A stretch of 64,000 nt of DNA, from positions 21,272-85,271 of the forward strand of contig JAPPFM010000018.1 in assembly GCA_028821605.1 (NCBI GenBank), in the 5' to 3' direction. This document shows, in pieces, positions 1 to 8,437 of the stretch (position 1 is the first letter of the stretch; every line of letters starts with the position of its first letter). The position numbers and the translations under genes are program-made. Source of the stretch: Candidatus Poribacteria bacterium (lineage in GTDB: Bacteria > Poribacteria > WGA-4E > WGA-3G). The notes under the pieces were generated by a model. That model saw nothing but the letters and a program-made list of their open reading frames with translations. It was not told the DNA's origin and did not search any database.

Positions 1-614
1 TTTATGCCCAAAGCGAGCCGAAAAGAATCACTGGAATCACCAAGCAGTTCGTTCCCGGTCCCGACAGGGTTTACGAAGATTGGGGTCACGCGCTTATTGA
101 ATTTGAAAGCGGTGCCGTTGGTGTTTATGAGACCTCTCAGGTTGGCGAAGAAACGATTAAGTACAGACAGATTATGGGAACGAAAGGCGTAATAACAGAC
201 GTTGATTTCTGGACAGCCGATTTTCCGCTGCGTGCCCTCGTCAACGGTGAAATGAAAGACATTCCCATTGAAACGGAACGACACAAAGTTGACGGGGTTG
301 ATGTCCTTTCCAAAATCGTCGTGCATACCGATCCACAGATTGTTTATAAAAATCCTTTCAGAAATTATGCAATAGACGATTGGAATGTCGGAACTGCTGA
401 GGAGATTATGACCATCGCAAGGGCGGCACTCACAGGAGAGCCACCGGAGTACGGCATCGGGGGTCGGAAAGACGTGGAGATGTGCGTCGCGTTATACGAA
501 TCCTCACGGACGGGAATGATGCCCATCGACCTTCCGATAACGAAAACGACCGGCTATGAGCAGATGGTTCACGATGAATTTCGCCAAAAATTTGGGCATG
601 CCATTGACGAATAG
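1..614 (+). CDS. Gfo/Idh/MocA-family oxidoreductase, C-terminal part (5' partial)
   Basis: The reading frame is open from base 3 at the left edge to a TAG at 612-614, so about 203 C-terminal residues are present and the NAD-binding N-terminus lies outside the window. What is visible looks like the alpha/beta substrate-binding half of the Gfo/Idh/MocA family: a segment reading HALIEFESGAVGVYETSQVG followed by KYRQIMGTKGVI, which is the usual beta-strand stretch that tests 'does this mutation affect the sheet' in these dehydrogenases. The internal ATG at 174 is only a methionine inside this strand, not a start. Substrate cannot be inferred; probably a sugar, polyol or related NAD(P)-dependent oxidoreductase, cytoplasmic. 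Confidence 0.7.
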   Translation, partial: YAQSEPKRITGITKQFVPGPDRVYEDWGHALIEFESGAVGVYETSQVGEETIKYRQIMGTKGVITDVDFWTADFPLRALVNGEMKDIPIETERHKVDGVDVLSKIVVHTDPQIVYKNPFRNYAIDDWNVGTAEEIMTIARAALTGEPPEYGIGGRKDVEMCVALYESSRTGMMPIDLPITKTTGYEQMVHDEFRQKFGHAIDE

Positions 615-761
615 AATCTATCCACAGCGTCAATTTCCCACAATCTAAGGTAGGATAATCCCCAACCACTGCAACATCGCTGCGAAATTACTTCCATGCT
701 ATTTGGTTAGTATCCAGACGCATCGTTTTACTTGTCCTTCAGAGAAGATGAGAGGAAAACA

Positions 762-1058
762 ATGGAGATTAGCCTTGTTGTTATGATGATTTGGTGCGCT
801 GCACTGCTTTGGTGCAGTCTCAAAGAGACAGCGCGACACTTACAATTCGTTTTTACAGTGGTGTGCCTTTCCGGCGGTATTCTCTATTTCGTGTGGTATG
901 ATTTCGCAGGTGAATTCTTTTCCTTTAGATTCTGGAGATTTAAATGGCACAGCTATGGAGAACACTTCCGTATCCTTTCCAGTCTCATCATATTTCTAAC
1001 GATTGTTTATGGCGCACGCGTCTTTGGCACTCGGATCGACAAAAGCGGAAAAAAATGA
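762..1058 (+). CDS. Small three-helix membrane protein, unknown function
   Basis: A 98-residue protein with three hydrophobic segments, at about residues 3-20 (beginning MEISLVVMMIW), 28-47 and 73-90, and a basic C-terminus ending RIDKSGKK. I chose the ATG at 762, which has an AGAGGAAA ribosome-binding site just before it, instead of the upstream TTG at 732. It stands alone between the partial oxidoreductase and aroQ. I do not recognise the family; it is probably an inner-membrane protein with its C-terminus in the cytoplasm. Confidence 0.55.
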   Translation: MEISLVVMMIWCAALLWCSLKETARHLQFVFTVVCLSGGILYFVWYDFAGEFFSFRFWRFKWHSYGEHFRILSSLIIFLTIVYGARVFGTRIDKSGKK

Positions 1059-1194
1059 ATGAACAGTAGATCGATCCATTCGATAAAACCTCAATCGGTC
1101 CGGTGGCACTATAAAAAGCCTTGCGAGTTTTTCTAATTGATTATATACTGCTTATGGTGATAAGGTAATACATCACGAAAAAGGAACCATACGC

Positions 1195-1647
1195 ATGAAC
1201 ATCCTCGTCCTACACGGACCAAATCTACATCTGTTGGGAAAACGCCAGCCGGAGATTTACGGACACCAAACGTTATCCGACATCAACGCTACACTTGACC
1301 GGTACGCAGCGGCATCACCGCACGCGATTGTTCTCAAAATCTTCCAATCTAACCACGAAGGCGAACTCGTATCCATCATCGGGGACCATATCGACTGGGC
1401 AGATGGCATTCTGATTAACCCTGCTGCCTATACACACACGAGCGTTGCCATCCGAGACGCGCTTTCTACTGTCGCACGACCCGTCATCGAGATCCACCTC
1501 TCTAACATTTACGCCCGCGAAGACTTTCGGCATCACTCTTATATATCAGCGGTTGCTGTTGGTGTCATCGGTGGCTTTGGAACGCATAGTTATACGCTCG
1601 CTCTTGAAGCAATGATCCAGATTTTGCAAGAAAATGTCACGGCATAA
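1195..1647 (+). CDS. aroQ: 3-dehydroquinate dehydratase, type II
   Basis: Catalyses the trans-dehydration of 3-dehydroquinate to 3-dehydroshikimate, third step of the shikimate pathway, as a cytoplasmic dodecamer. The 150-residue length is normal for type II enzymes. The family signature is intact: N-terminal LHGPNLHLLGKRQPEIYG with catalytic Tyr22 and Arg17 on the flexible lid, QSNHEGE at 51-57, Asn75 in ILINPAAYTHTS with His81, and His101 in EIHLSNIYAREDFR. The ATG at 1195 follows an AAAAGGAACC ribosome-binding site. The aminotransferase gene downstream begins 33 bases later on the same strand, so the two are likely cotranscribed. Confidence 0.96.
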   Translation: MNILVLHGPNLHLLGKRQPEIYGHQTLSDINATLDRYAAASPHAIVLKIFQSNHEGELVSIIGDHIDWADGILINPAAYTHTSVAIRDALSTVARPVIEIHLSNIYAREDFRHHSYISAVAVGVIGGFGTHSYTLALEAMIQILQENVTA

Positions 1648-1680
1648 CAGAGTATGTCTACTACCTTAAGGAACACGTCT

Positions 1681-2826
1681 ATGGCACAAAACCCATTCAT
1701 CCCTTTCAGTCGTCCTTGGATTGATGATACCGAAATCGAAGCCGTTAGCCAAGTGCTCGCCTCCAAGTGGATTAGCACAGGCAACAGAGTGCGCGAATTT
1801 GAACGCGCCTTTGCTGAATACTTAGGTGTCAAGCACGCTATCGCCGTGAGTTCCTGCACCCACGCGCTGCATCTAAGTCTTGTTATAGCCGGTATCGGTA
1901 ACGGCGACGAAGTCATCACAACGCCTTATACCTTCACTGCGACTGCTGAAGCAATCCGATACGTCGGTGCGAAGCCTGTGTTTGTGGACATCCATCCTGA
2001 CACATTGAATATCGACACGAATAAAATCGAGCAGGCGATAACCCCGCGCACCAAGGCGATACTCCCCGTCCACATCGCAGGTATCGCATGCGATATGGAT
2101 GCGCTACAAGACCTCTGTCAAAACCATAACCTCGTTCTTATCGATGACGCAGCCCACGCGATTCCAACCGAGTACAAGGGGCAATCCATCGGCAACATCG
2201 GCGATCTGTCCGCTTTTAGTTTTTATGCGAATAAAAATCTAACGACAGGCGAAGGGGGTATGATTACCACCAATAGCGACGCATTCGCCGAACCGCTCCG
2301 GACAATGCGGCTCCACGGCATCAACAAAGACGCTTGGGCACGCCAATCACAGCGCGATATCTGGCGGTACGACATTACCACTGAAGGTTATAAATACAAC
2401 ATGACCGACATCCAAGCGGCGATGGGGTTGTGTCAACTGATGAAACTCAACAAACAACATGAACGCCGCCGAAATTTCGCGCAGATTTACCAAACGGAAC
2501 TGGCGAAGTTTCCACAAATAAGCACGCCTATGGTCCCGGATAATCCTCGTGAGCATTCGTGGCACCTCTATATTATTCAACTCCAGAACGGCAACCGCGA
2601 CAAATTTGTGGCATCCTTAAGCGAAGCGAACATTGAATGCAGCGTCCACTATATTCCGTTACACCTCTTCGAGTTTTATCAGGAAAAATATGGCTACCGG
2701 GTCGGCGATTTCCCGTGTGCTGAGGCTGCATTTGAACGCGTCGTGAGTTTGCCTCTCCATCCGGGATTGACCGATGGAGATATCCACACCGTGGTTGAGG
2801 CAGTAGGAAAGACTTTGGACGCATAA
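1681..2826 (+). CDS. DegT/DnrJ/EryC1/StrS-family PLP aminotransferase
   Basis: A 381-residue fold-type-I aminotransferase of the family that aminates nucleotide-linked keto-sugars for surface polysaccharides. Typical features: IPFSRPWIDDTEIEAV at the N-terminus, SSCTHALHLSL near residue 60, PYTFTATAEAI, the cofactor aspartate in LIDDAAHAI, and the Schiff-base lysine in SFYANKNLTTGEGG (Lys185 from this start). The C-terminal lobe SVHYIPLHL is also standard. I prefer the ATG at 1681, which has AAGGA eight bases upstream, over the ATG at 1654. The actual sugar is unknown because no nucleotide-sugar dehydratase or transferase is next to it. Confidence 0.9.
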   Translation: MAQNPFIPFSRPWIDDTEIEAVSQVLASKWISTGNRVREFERAFAEYLGVKHAIAVSSCTHALHLSLVIAGIGNGDEVITTPYTFTATAEAIRYVGAKPVFVDIHPDTLNIDTNKIEQAITPRTKAILPVHIAGIACDMDALQDLCQNHNLVLIDDAAHAIPTEYKGQSIGNIGDLSAFSFYANKNLTTGEGGMITTNSDAFAEPLRTMRLHGINKDAWARQSQRDIWRYDITTEGYKYNMTDIQAAMGLCQLMKLNKQHERRRNFAQIYQTELAKFPQISTPMVPDNPREHSWHLYIIQLQNGNRDKFVASLSEANIECSVHYIPLHLFEFYQEKYGYRVGDFPCAEAAFERVVSLPLHPGLTDGDIHTVVEAVGKTLDA

Positions 2827-2857
2827 TCAGCCTTGGAACCTTATATTTATCGTACAG

Positions 2858-3427
2858 ATGAGAGAGACATCCAGTGCAGCAAACGCCAAACTTTATCAAA
2901 TCATCCCCAGCGAGGTCTGTTTCTCCTGTGATGTCTGCTGCCGATTCTTGGAAGCAGACAGTCCCCTCGCACCCATCTTCACTAAAGCCGAGACGGAAAA
3001 AGTTATAGCGCACGGTGCCGATCCTACGCTGTTCCGCCCACAAGTAGATGGAAAAAGTGCACAGATTCGCCTAAAACCCCACAAAGATTTCTACATCTGC
3101 CCTTTTTTTGAGCCAGAGACAAGTCACTGTACCATCTATCCGATTCGGCCACTTGACTGCCAACTCTATCCGTTCGCCCTCATGTTCAGCGAGGATGGGA
3201 ACGAAGTTGTGCTCGGTGTGGATACCCTTTGCCCGTTCGGTGAAGCACATCTCGAAACGGAAGCCTTCCAGCAACATATCCGTCACGTTATTGATTATGT
3301 CGAGTCCGAAGCGATTAGGGCAGAGATCACCGCCAACTGGAGCCTCATCGGCGATTATCAAGACACTGTGAAAATTGTCCATACGTTAGCACAATTGACA
3401 GATGCGACTTCAACTGCTCACACTTAA
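2858..3427 (+). CDS. YkgJ-like cysteine-cluster (zinc/iron-chelating) protein
   Basis: A 189-residue protein with the cysteine pattern of the YkgJ/CxxCxxCC family: Cys21, 24, 27 and 28 in CFSCDVCC, then Cys81 in YICPFF, Cys91 and Cys101 in the TIYPIRPLDCQLYP segment. Members bind a metal, thought to be zinc or an Fe-S cluster; the biochemical role is not settled. The ribosome-binding site is weak. The last 26 bases overlap the next gene, which encodes a DUF2156-like acyl/aminoacyl transferase, so the two are translationally coupled and probably work together. Confidence 0.8.
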   Translation: MRETSSAANAKLYQIIPSEVCFSCDVCCRFLEADSPLAPIFTKAETEKVIAHGADPTLFRPQVDGKSAQIRLKPHKDFYICPFFEPETSHCTIYPIRPLDCQLYPFALMFSEDGNEVVLGVDTLCPFGEAHLETEAFQQHIRHVIDYVESEAIRAEITANWSLIGDYQDTVKIVHTLAQLTDATSTAHT

Positions 3428-4307
3428 CGAGAAACCAATTTTCGACGCATACGCACATCGGACATGCACACGCCTTTCAAGTTACGCCTTTACGCCGCTC
3501 TACGTATGGCGGGAGCATTTTCAGTTTTACTGGACACTGCTAACGGACTATCTGTGCATTTTCGCAAAGCAGGGTGACGATTATTTCATGCCGATTCTGC
3601 CGATGCCGTATAAAATCGGAAACCGAGACTACCTAAACGTCATCCATGAAGTGTATCAGTTCATGTTAGCATCGAATCGAAATCCACACATCGCTCGAAT
3701 TGAAAACGTTCCAGAACAGATGCTCACTTTTTTTGAAAAGAACAGATTTCGTGGCACCTTGAAGGAAACCGAATACCTATATGAAACAGCAACGCTCAGT
3801 GAGTTAAGCGGGAATCGCTTCAAGAGCAAGCGGAATGCCTATAATGCTTTTATCGAGCGGTGTCCGTCGGCGACATTTAGTTCCTATCGCACCGCCGACA
3901 GTAATGCGTGCCTCGCACTTTATGACGCGTGGCACACCGCACGCATAGCAAAATGTGAAGACGAAGTCTATCGCGCGATGCTTGAGGATTCTCAATCAGC
4001 ACACCGAATCGCGCTCACGCATGCAGAGGTGCTTGGACTTTTGGGTAGGGTTGTTCGTATTGATGGGGAAATGAAAGGCTATACCTTCGGATATCCACTC
4101 AACTCGGATACGTTCTGTGTCCTATTTGAGATCACGGACTTGAAAATAAAAGGGTTGGCGCAGTTTATCTATCGCGAATTCTGTAAGGAATTGATGGGTT
4201 CTTACAAGTGGATTAACGCTATGGACGATTCAGGGTTAGAGAACCTAAAGCGTGTCAAACGTTCCTATCACCCTTGCCAACTGATTCGGTCATACAATAT
4301 TGCCTGA
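3402..4307 (+). CDS. DUF2156 / phosphatidylglycerol lysyltransferase C-terminal-like protein
   Basis: A 301-residue soluble protein resembling the DUF2156 domain, a double-GNAT fold found at the C-terminus of MprF-type lysyl-phosphatidylglycerol synthases. Supporting stretches are the N-terminal RLSSYAFTPLYVWRE, the central KSKRNAYNAFIERCP (family members have a similar basic KxRNxxxxF helix), FGYPLNSDTFCVLFEITDLKIKGLAQ and the terminal WINAMDDSGLENLKRVKRSYHP. There are no membrane helices, so it is not a full MprF. It overlaps the upstream cysteine-cluster gene by 26 bases. The acceptor is unknown. Confidence 0.75.
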   Translation: MRLQLLTLNEKPIFDAYAHRTCTRLSSYAFTPLYVWREHFQFYWTLLTDYLCIFAKQGDDYFMPILPMPYKIGNRDYLNVIHEVYQFMLASNRNPHIARIENVPEQMLTFFEKNRFRGTLKETEYLYETATLSELSGNRFKSKRNAYNAFIERCPSATFSSYRTADSNACLALYDAWHTARIAKCEDEVYRAMLEDSQSAHRIALTHAEVLGLLGRVVRIDGEMKGYTFGYPLNSDTFCVLFEITDLKIKGLAQFIYREFCKELMGSYKWINAMDDSGLENLKRVKRSYHPCQLIRSYNIA

Positions 4308-4390
4308 CGGAAAGTAAGCGGGTCCACGAAAAGGAACATCAAGTACCTTGAGGAAACACCTACCTCACTGAACCGCAAGGAAATTCAAAA

Positions 4391-5104
4391 ATGAAACCAG
4401 CACTTATTTTCCTTAACGGCTACTACGACAAACGGCATTTCGATTTTTACCGCCAAGAAATTGAAAAGGCAATAGAAAGCCATTCTCCGCTTATTTGTGC
4501 TGATGGAGGTATTAGAATATTCGACGAACTAAATCAACGGGGAGATACATTGCTCATACCGGATGTTCTCATTGGTGATATGGACTCGGCTGAAGAGGTG
4601 GAAACAAAAGCAAAACATACCGTTCAGGATTGGATTGGACAGACAGACAAAGATTACACCGATGGACAACTCGCTGTGGCTTACGCGCTGGAACAATCCA
4701 ACTGCCGACACATCATTATTTACGGAGGTTTACCTCGTCCAGAAGCATACGAGACAGATCAGTTTCTTGGCAATCTAAAACTGATGCGCTTTGGACATTA
4801 TCGAGTGTCCACAGGTGAGCCTTACGGTGCTGAAATGCGGGACCCGAAACAAACAATCCACTATGTCCTATCAGCAGTGCGTTTAACCCGAAAAAATAGG
4901 AACCTACAACGCGTCTCGCTCATCGCCGAAGCCAACAACGTTATCGTGGAAAGCAGCGAGAATTTACGATGGGATCTTGCGTCGCTACACATCCACCCCG
5001 ACCTGACAAACGCACTTCGCAACGAATTTGTAGAAGGGGCGGAATGGGCAACGATCCAACTGGCAGATGGTTCTGATCCGGTCTACGTAATTCACAATTG
5101 GTAG
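4391..5104 (+). CDS. Thiamine pyrophosphokinase-like protein
   Basis: Probably transfers pyrophosphate from ATP to thiamine to make thiamine diphosphate, the cofactor used by the korAB enzyme further along. In 237 residues it shows the TPK landmarks: LICADGGIRIFDEL, the Mg-binding LIGDMDSAEE, QTDKDYTDGQLAVAYAL (equivalent to the usual DKDxTD motif) and IIIYGGLPRPEAYETDQFLGNL, followed by a C-terminal beta domain. ATG at 4391 follows an AAGGAAAT site. Its 3' end overlaps the convergent dehydratase gene by 13 bases. Divergence in the C-terminal half leaves some doubt whether thiamine is the only substrate. Confidence 0.85.
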   Translation: MKPALIFLNGYYDKRHFDFYRQEIEKAIESHSPLICADGGIRIFDELNQRGDTLLIPDVLIGDMDSAEEVETKAKHTVQDWIGQTDKDYTDGQLAVAYALEQSNCRHIIIYGGLPRPEAYETDQFLGNLKLMRFGHYRVSTGEPYGAEMRDPKQTIHYVLSAVRLTRKNRNLQRVSLIAEANNVIVESSENLRWDLASLHIHPDLTNALRNEFVEGAEWATIQLADGSDPVYVIHNW

Positions 5105-6057
5105 CCAAGCACTTTTTTGAGTGTTTCGGTGTCCAGATTCCCACCACTCATCACCATCACAACATGTTTCCCTGCCAATGTATGGGTGAGTTTATGCGCA
5201 GCTGCTATTGGCGACGCGCCTGCTCCTTCTGCAAGGTTGTGCGTCCATCGCAATGCCAAACGGATGCCTTCCTTAAGTTCGTCCTCGCTGAGCAATACCA
5301 TATCGTGAATGCCCTTTTTAATAATGGAAAACGGCAACGAGAACGGCACACGGGTCGCGAGACCGTCCGCAATCGTATCGCAAGAATCGGTTTCTACGCA
5401 CTGTCCGGTCTTCCAAGAGCGGTAGATAGCAGGGGCGTTTTCGGCTTGCACACCGATGACCTTGACCTTCGGATTAATCGCTTTCGCAACGGTGATAGCC
5501 CCGCAGCAACCGCTTCCACCACCGATGGGTACAATGATAGCATCCACATTCGGAAGGTTTTCAAAAATCTCAAGCGAATAGGTGCCGACACCGTGGAAGA
5601 GTCCCGGCTCCATACACGGATGAACGTAATAAAGCCCGCGTTCCGCTTGGAGTGTTTCGCATAGGGCAAGTGCCTCGTCAAAATCGTTACCGTGCTCAAT
5701 GAGTTCAGCACCAAACGCCCGCATTGCACTATTCTTTTCGGGGTTATTTCCGTGTGGCACAACAACGGTAGCGTTAACACCAAATTGCGTCGCCGCATAA
5801 GCGATCGACTGTCCATGATTGCCACGGGTTGCCGTAAGCACGCCCTTTTCACGCTGTGCTTGTGGTAGGTGGTGCATGAAATTCAACCCGCCGCGCACCT
5901 TAAAACTCCCCGTTGGATGATGATTTTCGTGTTTGATGTATGCCTGAAATCCGAGTCGTTCGGATAATTCTGGATAATGAATTAAGGGTGTCTGTTTTAA
6001 AAACCGCGCCACGACCTTCCTCGCGGCAATGATGTCTTGAAATTTAAGAGTTCTCAC
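5092..6057 (-). CDS. Threonine/serine dehydratase-like PLP enzyme
   Basis: A 321-residue fold-type-II PLP enzyme. The cofactor lysine is Lys53 in TGSFKVRGG, and the phosphate-binding glycine loop is GGGSGCCGAI; near the C-terminus the segment VVMVMSGGNLD gives the pyridine-nitrogen-contacting serine of this class. It lacks the regulatory ACT domain of biosynthetic IlvA, so it fits catabolic threonine dehydratase, serine racemase or a related beta-elimination enzyme. The start is GTG at 6057, preceded by AAAGGAAT. A promoter is visible just upstream inside a palindromic repeat. Convergent with the TPK-like gene. Confidence 0.85.
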   Translation of the reverse strand: MRTLKFQDIIAARKVVARFLKQTPLIHYPELSERLGFQAYIKHENHHPTGSFKVRGGLNFMHHLPQAQREKGVLTATRGNHGQSIAYAATQFGVNATVVVPHGNNPEKNSAMRAFGAELIEHGNDFDEALALCETLQAERGLYYVHPCMEPGLFHGVGTYSLEIFENLPNVDAIIVPIGGGSGCCGAITVAKAINPKVKVIGVQAENAPAIYRSWKTGQCVETDSCDTIADGLATRVPFSLPFSIIKKGIHDMVLLSEDELKEGIRLALRWTHNLAEGAGASPIAAAHKLTHTLAGKHVVMVMSGGNLDTETLKKVLGYQL

Positions 6058-6069
6058 TTTTATTCCTTT

Positions 6070-6097
6070 AGTATAGTTGTCAGTTATCAGTTGTCAG
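6070..6097 (-). promoter_or_regulatory. Sigma-70-type promoter for the dehydratase gene
   Basis: On the minus strand a CTGACA -35 box and a TATACT -10 box are separated by 16 bases, about 12 bases before the GTG start. It lies inside the GTTGTCAGTTATCAG-type inverted repeat of 6075-6150, so the repeat supplies the -35 box. Confidence 0.5.
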
Positions 6098-6150
6098 AAA
6101 AGCATCTACTTACCCAGCCGAGAACTGACAACCAAAAACTAATGACTCTA
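6075..6150. repeat. Imperfect palindromic repeat, GTTGTCAGTTATCAG type (copy 1)
   Basis: The left arm GTTGTCAGTTATCAGTTGTC is answered about 30 bases later by AACTGACAACC, giving an imperfect inverted repeat between divergent genes. Similar sequence occurs at 24004-24143, 27765-27925, 35711-35817 and 40395-40500, always in intergenic spacers. Confidence 0.5.
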
Positions 6151-6245
6151 AAAAATAGCATCTTGTAAACCTAAAAAATCTATGCTAATATGATAACATA
6201 TCTTAACGCGCATATCAAAACGAATCGCAGCGAAAGGAAACGCAC

Positions 6246-7187
6246 ATGGCACAAGAATGGCACTCCACACAACTTGAAATTGACGAAACTGATGACCTCA
6301 TCGAAGTCTGCTATGAAAATGGATGGACAGATGGACTCCCCGTCGTTCCACCGACCTCTGAGCGCGTTGAACGGATGCTCAGTGCGACAGATCGGGATCC
6401 AGATGAACTCATTGCAGCAGTCCCACCCAAATGGGGCAGAGCCACAGTTGAGAAAGTTGCAATCAACGCTGTTATGGCAGGATGCAAACCTGCGTATCTG
6501 CCGCTTATTCTCACCGCAGTAGAAGCGATGACATCCGAACAGTTCAATCTCCACGGGGTCCAAGTCACGACTTCACATGTTGGACCGATGCTCCTTGTGA
6601 ACGGACCTATTCGGAAAAAATTAGAAATCAACGATGGATTCAATCTCTTTGGGCAAGGGTGGCGTGCAAATGCAACCATCGGTCGCACGCTGAGACTTGT
6701 TTGCACCAATATCGGCGGGGCATTGCCCGGTGAACTCGACCGCGCCGCATTCGGGCACGCCGGAAAATACACGTGTTGTATCGCTGAAAAAGAGGAAGCG
6801 AGTCCTTGGGAACCCTTGCATACCGAACGCGGGTTTCAAGCGGACGACAGTACTATCACCGTTTTCGCCGCCGCCGGTCCTCAAACCGTCAACGATCACG
6901 GTAATAACACCGCAGAAGGCATCCTCAACACAATCGCCCAGAATATTGCCGCTCCGGGGAACAGCAGCGGAGAGACTCTTCTCGTCATAGGCGTTGAGCA
7001 TGCAAAAACAATCTCAGAAGATGGATTCAGTAGAGCTGACATCCGGCAGTACGTCGCTGACACGACAAAACAATATTCGGAAGGAGACCTACTGCTCATA
7101 GTAGCTGGCGGCCCGGCAGGTAGGTGGACCATCGTTGTTCCGGGTTGGGGTTCACCGACTTCGCGTGCTGTTACATTGACGGTGTAG
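6246..7187 (+). CDS. Conserved protein with GWTDGLPVVPPT motif, unknown function
   Basis: A 313-residue soluble protein. The most striking part is the N-terminal CYENGWTDGLPVVPPTSERV, followed by ATVEKVAINAVMAGCKPAYL and LILTAVEAM; such long low-degeneracy stretches look like a conserved catalytic or cofactor-binding core. Cysteines sit near residues 20, 79, 150 and in a CC pair in KYTCCIAEK. The C-terminal third reads like a Rossmann-type strand-turn (GDLLLIVAGGPAGR). I know this motif only from proteins annotated as hypothetical, so no function is assigned. ATG at 6246 follows GCGAAAGGAAA. It is monocistronic, with a weak hairpin-plus-T-stretch after it at about 7220-7250. Confidence 0.75.
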   Translation: MAQEWHSTQLEIDETDDLIEVCYENGWTDGLPVVPPTSERVERMLSATDRDPDELIAAVPPKWGRATVEKVAINAVMAGCKPAYLPLILTAVEAMTSEQFNLHGVQVTTSHVGPMLLVNGPIRKKLEINDGFNLFGQGWRANATIGRTLRLVCTNIGGALPGELDRAAFGHAGKYTCCIAEKEEASPWEPLHTERGFQADDSTITVFAAAGPQTVNDHGNNTAEGILNTIAQNIAAPGNSSGETLLVIGVEHAKTISEDGFSRADIRQYVADTTKQYSEGDLLLIVAGGPAGRWTIVVPGWGSPTSRAVTLTV

Positions 7188-7249
7188 ACGCTGGGTAAAC
7201 CGAGATTGAAGTTACAAAATTCAGGTGGAATTTTTTCCTGAAAATATTT

Positions 7250-7278
7250 TTGCAAATCGTCAAAAAATGTGGTATCCT
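7250..7278 (+). promoter_or_regulatory. Sigma-70-type promoter before the CBS genes
   Basis: TTGCAA and TATCCT separated by exactly 17 bases, 65 bases before the first CBS-domain gene. It could drive both CBS genes and possibly korAB. Confidence 0.5.
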
Positions 7279-7343
7279 TTTTAAGCAAAGAGAATAAGAA
7301 ACTGAAATCTATTTTCTAACGTTATACTAAAGGAATAGATGCG

Positions 7344-7772
7344 ATGGACGCGAGAACGCTGTCTTTACCTATCAGCACTTTAGATTACAAACAACCTGCC
7401 ACTGTGCAAGTCGGTTCCCCTGTTTCCGTTGTCATTGATATGATGCAAGAGGAAGGGCGAGGGTGCGTGCTTGTCGTTGATGAGGATGAACAGTTAGCTG
7501 GAATTATCACAGAACGAGATCTGCTCCAACATGTGAGCGGTCAGCGCGCCGCACCGACGGAATTTAAGGTTGAACAGGTAATGACACCGGATCCTGAAAC
7601 ACTACGCGCCAGTGATCCGATTGCCTTCGCATTAAACTTGATGCACCTCGGGCACTTTCGGCATGTCCCCCTCTGCGTCTGGGATGACCAAGAAGAAGCT
7701 TATCCCATCGGCATAATTTCAACCCGCGATATTCTCGAACATATCGCTATATTCATAGAAAATCAGGAATAG
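7344..7772 (+). CDS. CBS-domain pair protein (first of two)
   Basis: A 142-residue protein made of one Bateman module (two CBS motifs). Visible hallmarks are the ends of each CBS unit: LAGIITERDLLQHV and, after the linker VEQVMTPDPETL, IGIISTRDILEHIA; the G-x-I-(T/S)-x-R-D pattern is the ribose/phosphate binding site for adenosine ligands. It has no attached enzyme domain, so it is probably an energy-state sensor acting on a partner. The second CBS gene starts 12 bases later and korAB follows, suggesting that it senses AMP/ATP or S-adenosyl ligands for the 2-oxoacid oxidoreductase; that link is inference. Confidence 0.9.
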   Translation: MDARTLSLPISTLDYKQPATVQVGSPVSVVIDMMQEEGRGCVLVVDEDEQLAGIITERDLLQHVSGQRAAPTEFKVEQVMTPDPETLRASDPIAFALNLMHLGHFRHVPLCVWDDQEEAYPIGIISTRDILEHIAIFIENQE

Positions 7773-7783
7773 GAGGCGTAACC

Positions 7784-8317
7784 GTGCTGTACGACTTGGC
7801 AATTGATGAAGAATTAGAGCAGATGGACGAAGATGCTGCGTTAAAGGCATGGAGCGCGCAAGAAATTCAGATTTTGCTTAAAGATCTGATGCGTCCTATT
7901 GTCACCATTGATATCAACTGTAGCACAAACGAAGCAATTGACCTGCTCTTAGCACACAAAATCGGTGCAGCACCTGTTGTGGAGAACGGCAGGCTCCGTG
8001 GGATTTTTAGTGAACGAGACGTGTTAAACAAAATTCTCAACAAGCAAGTTGGAGACTTAGACCACATCGGCGTTGAAGAATTCATGATAGCAGATCCACA
8101 GACAGCACAACCAGAAGACTCACTGAATACCGCCATTCTCTATATGGCGCGCGGTGGCTATCGCCACGTTCCTATTGTTGATACCGAGAATCGTCCCCTC
8201 GGCATGGTATCCATTCGTGACGCGATCTCCTATCTCGTAGAAGAATTTCCGCAAGAGGTCTTAACGCTACCTCCGAAACCCGTTCGAGATGCCTTTAAAG
8301 CCCGTGAGGGAGCGTAG
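7784..8317 (+). CDS. CBS-domain pair protein (second of two)
   Basis: A 177-residue protein with an acidic N-terminal extension of about 35 residues (DEELEQMDEDAALKAWSAQ) and then a CBS pair: LKDLMRPIVTIDINCSTNEAIDLL ... LRGIFSERDVLNKIL and VEEFMIADPQTAQPEDSL ... PLGMVSIRDAISYLV. The start is GTG at 7784 with a perfect AGGAGG upstream, and it is separated from the first CBS gene by only 11 bases, so they form an operon. The two are not simple duplicates: this copy has the extra N-terminal helix and a C-terminal basic tail. Probably cytoplasmic ligand-sensing regulators. Confidence 0.9.
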   Translation: MLYDLAIDEELEQMDEDAALKAWSAQEIQILLKDLMRPIVTIDINCSTNEAIDLLLAHKIGAAPVVENGRLRGIFSERDVLNKILNKQVGDLDHIGVEEFMIADPQTAQPEDSLNTAILYMARGGYRHVPIVDTENRPLGMVSIRDAISYLVEEFPQEVLTLPPKPVRDAFKAREGA

Positions 8318-8437
8318 ATGTTTTTTAAAATTTTATATTTTTCAGGTGCAGTTTCCGAGCGCGAACCCTATGTTTGAATATCCTGAAGGCGCGCCTCTCA
8401 AGCGGACACCTATCATAGAAAAAAGGAAACGATTGTA

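Noticed and set aside
174..614. Complete gene starting at ATG 174
   Set aside because: The frame is open from the left edge with Gfo/Idh-type sequence before this ATG, so it is an internal methionine.
5098..5664. Plus-strand ORF of 188 codons opposite the PLP dehydratase
   Set aside because: Antisense of the conserved PLP enzyme with no own signature.
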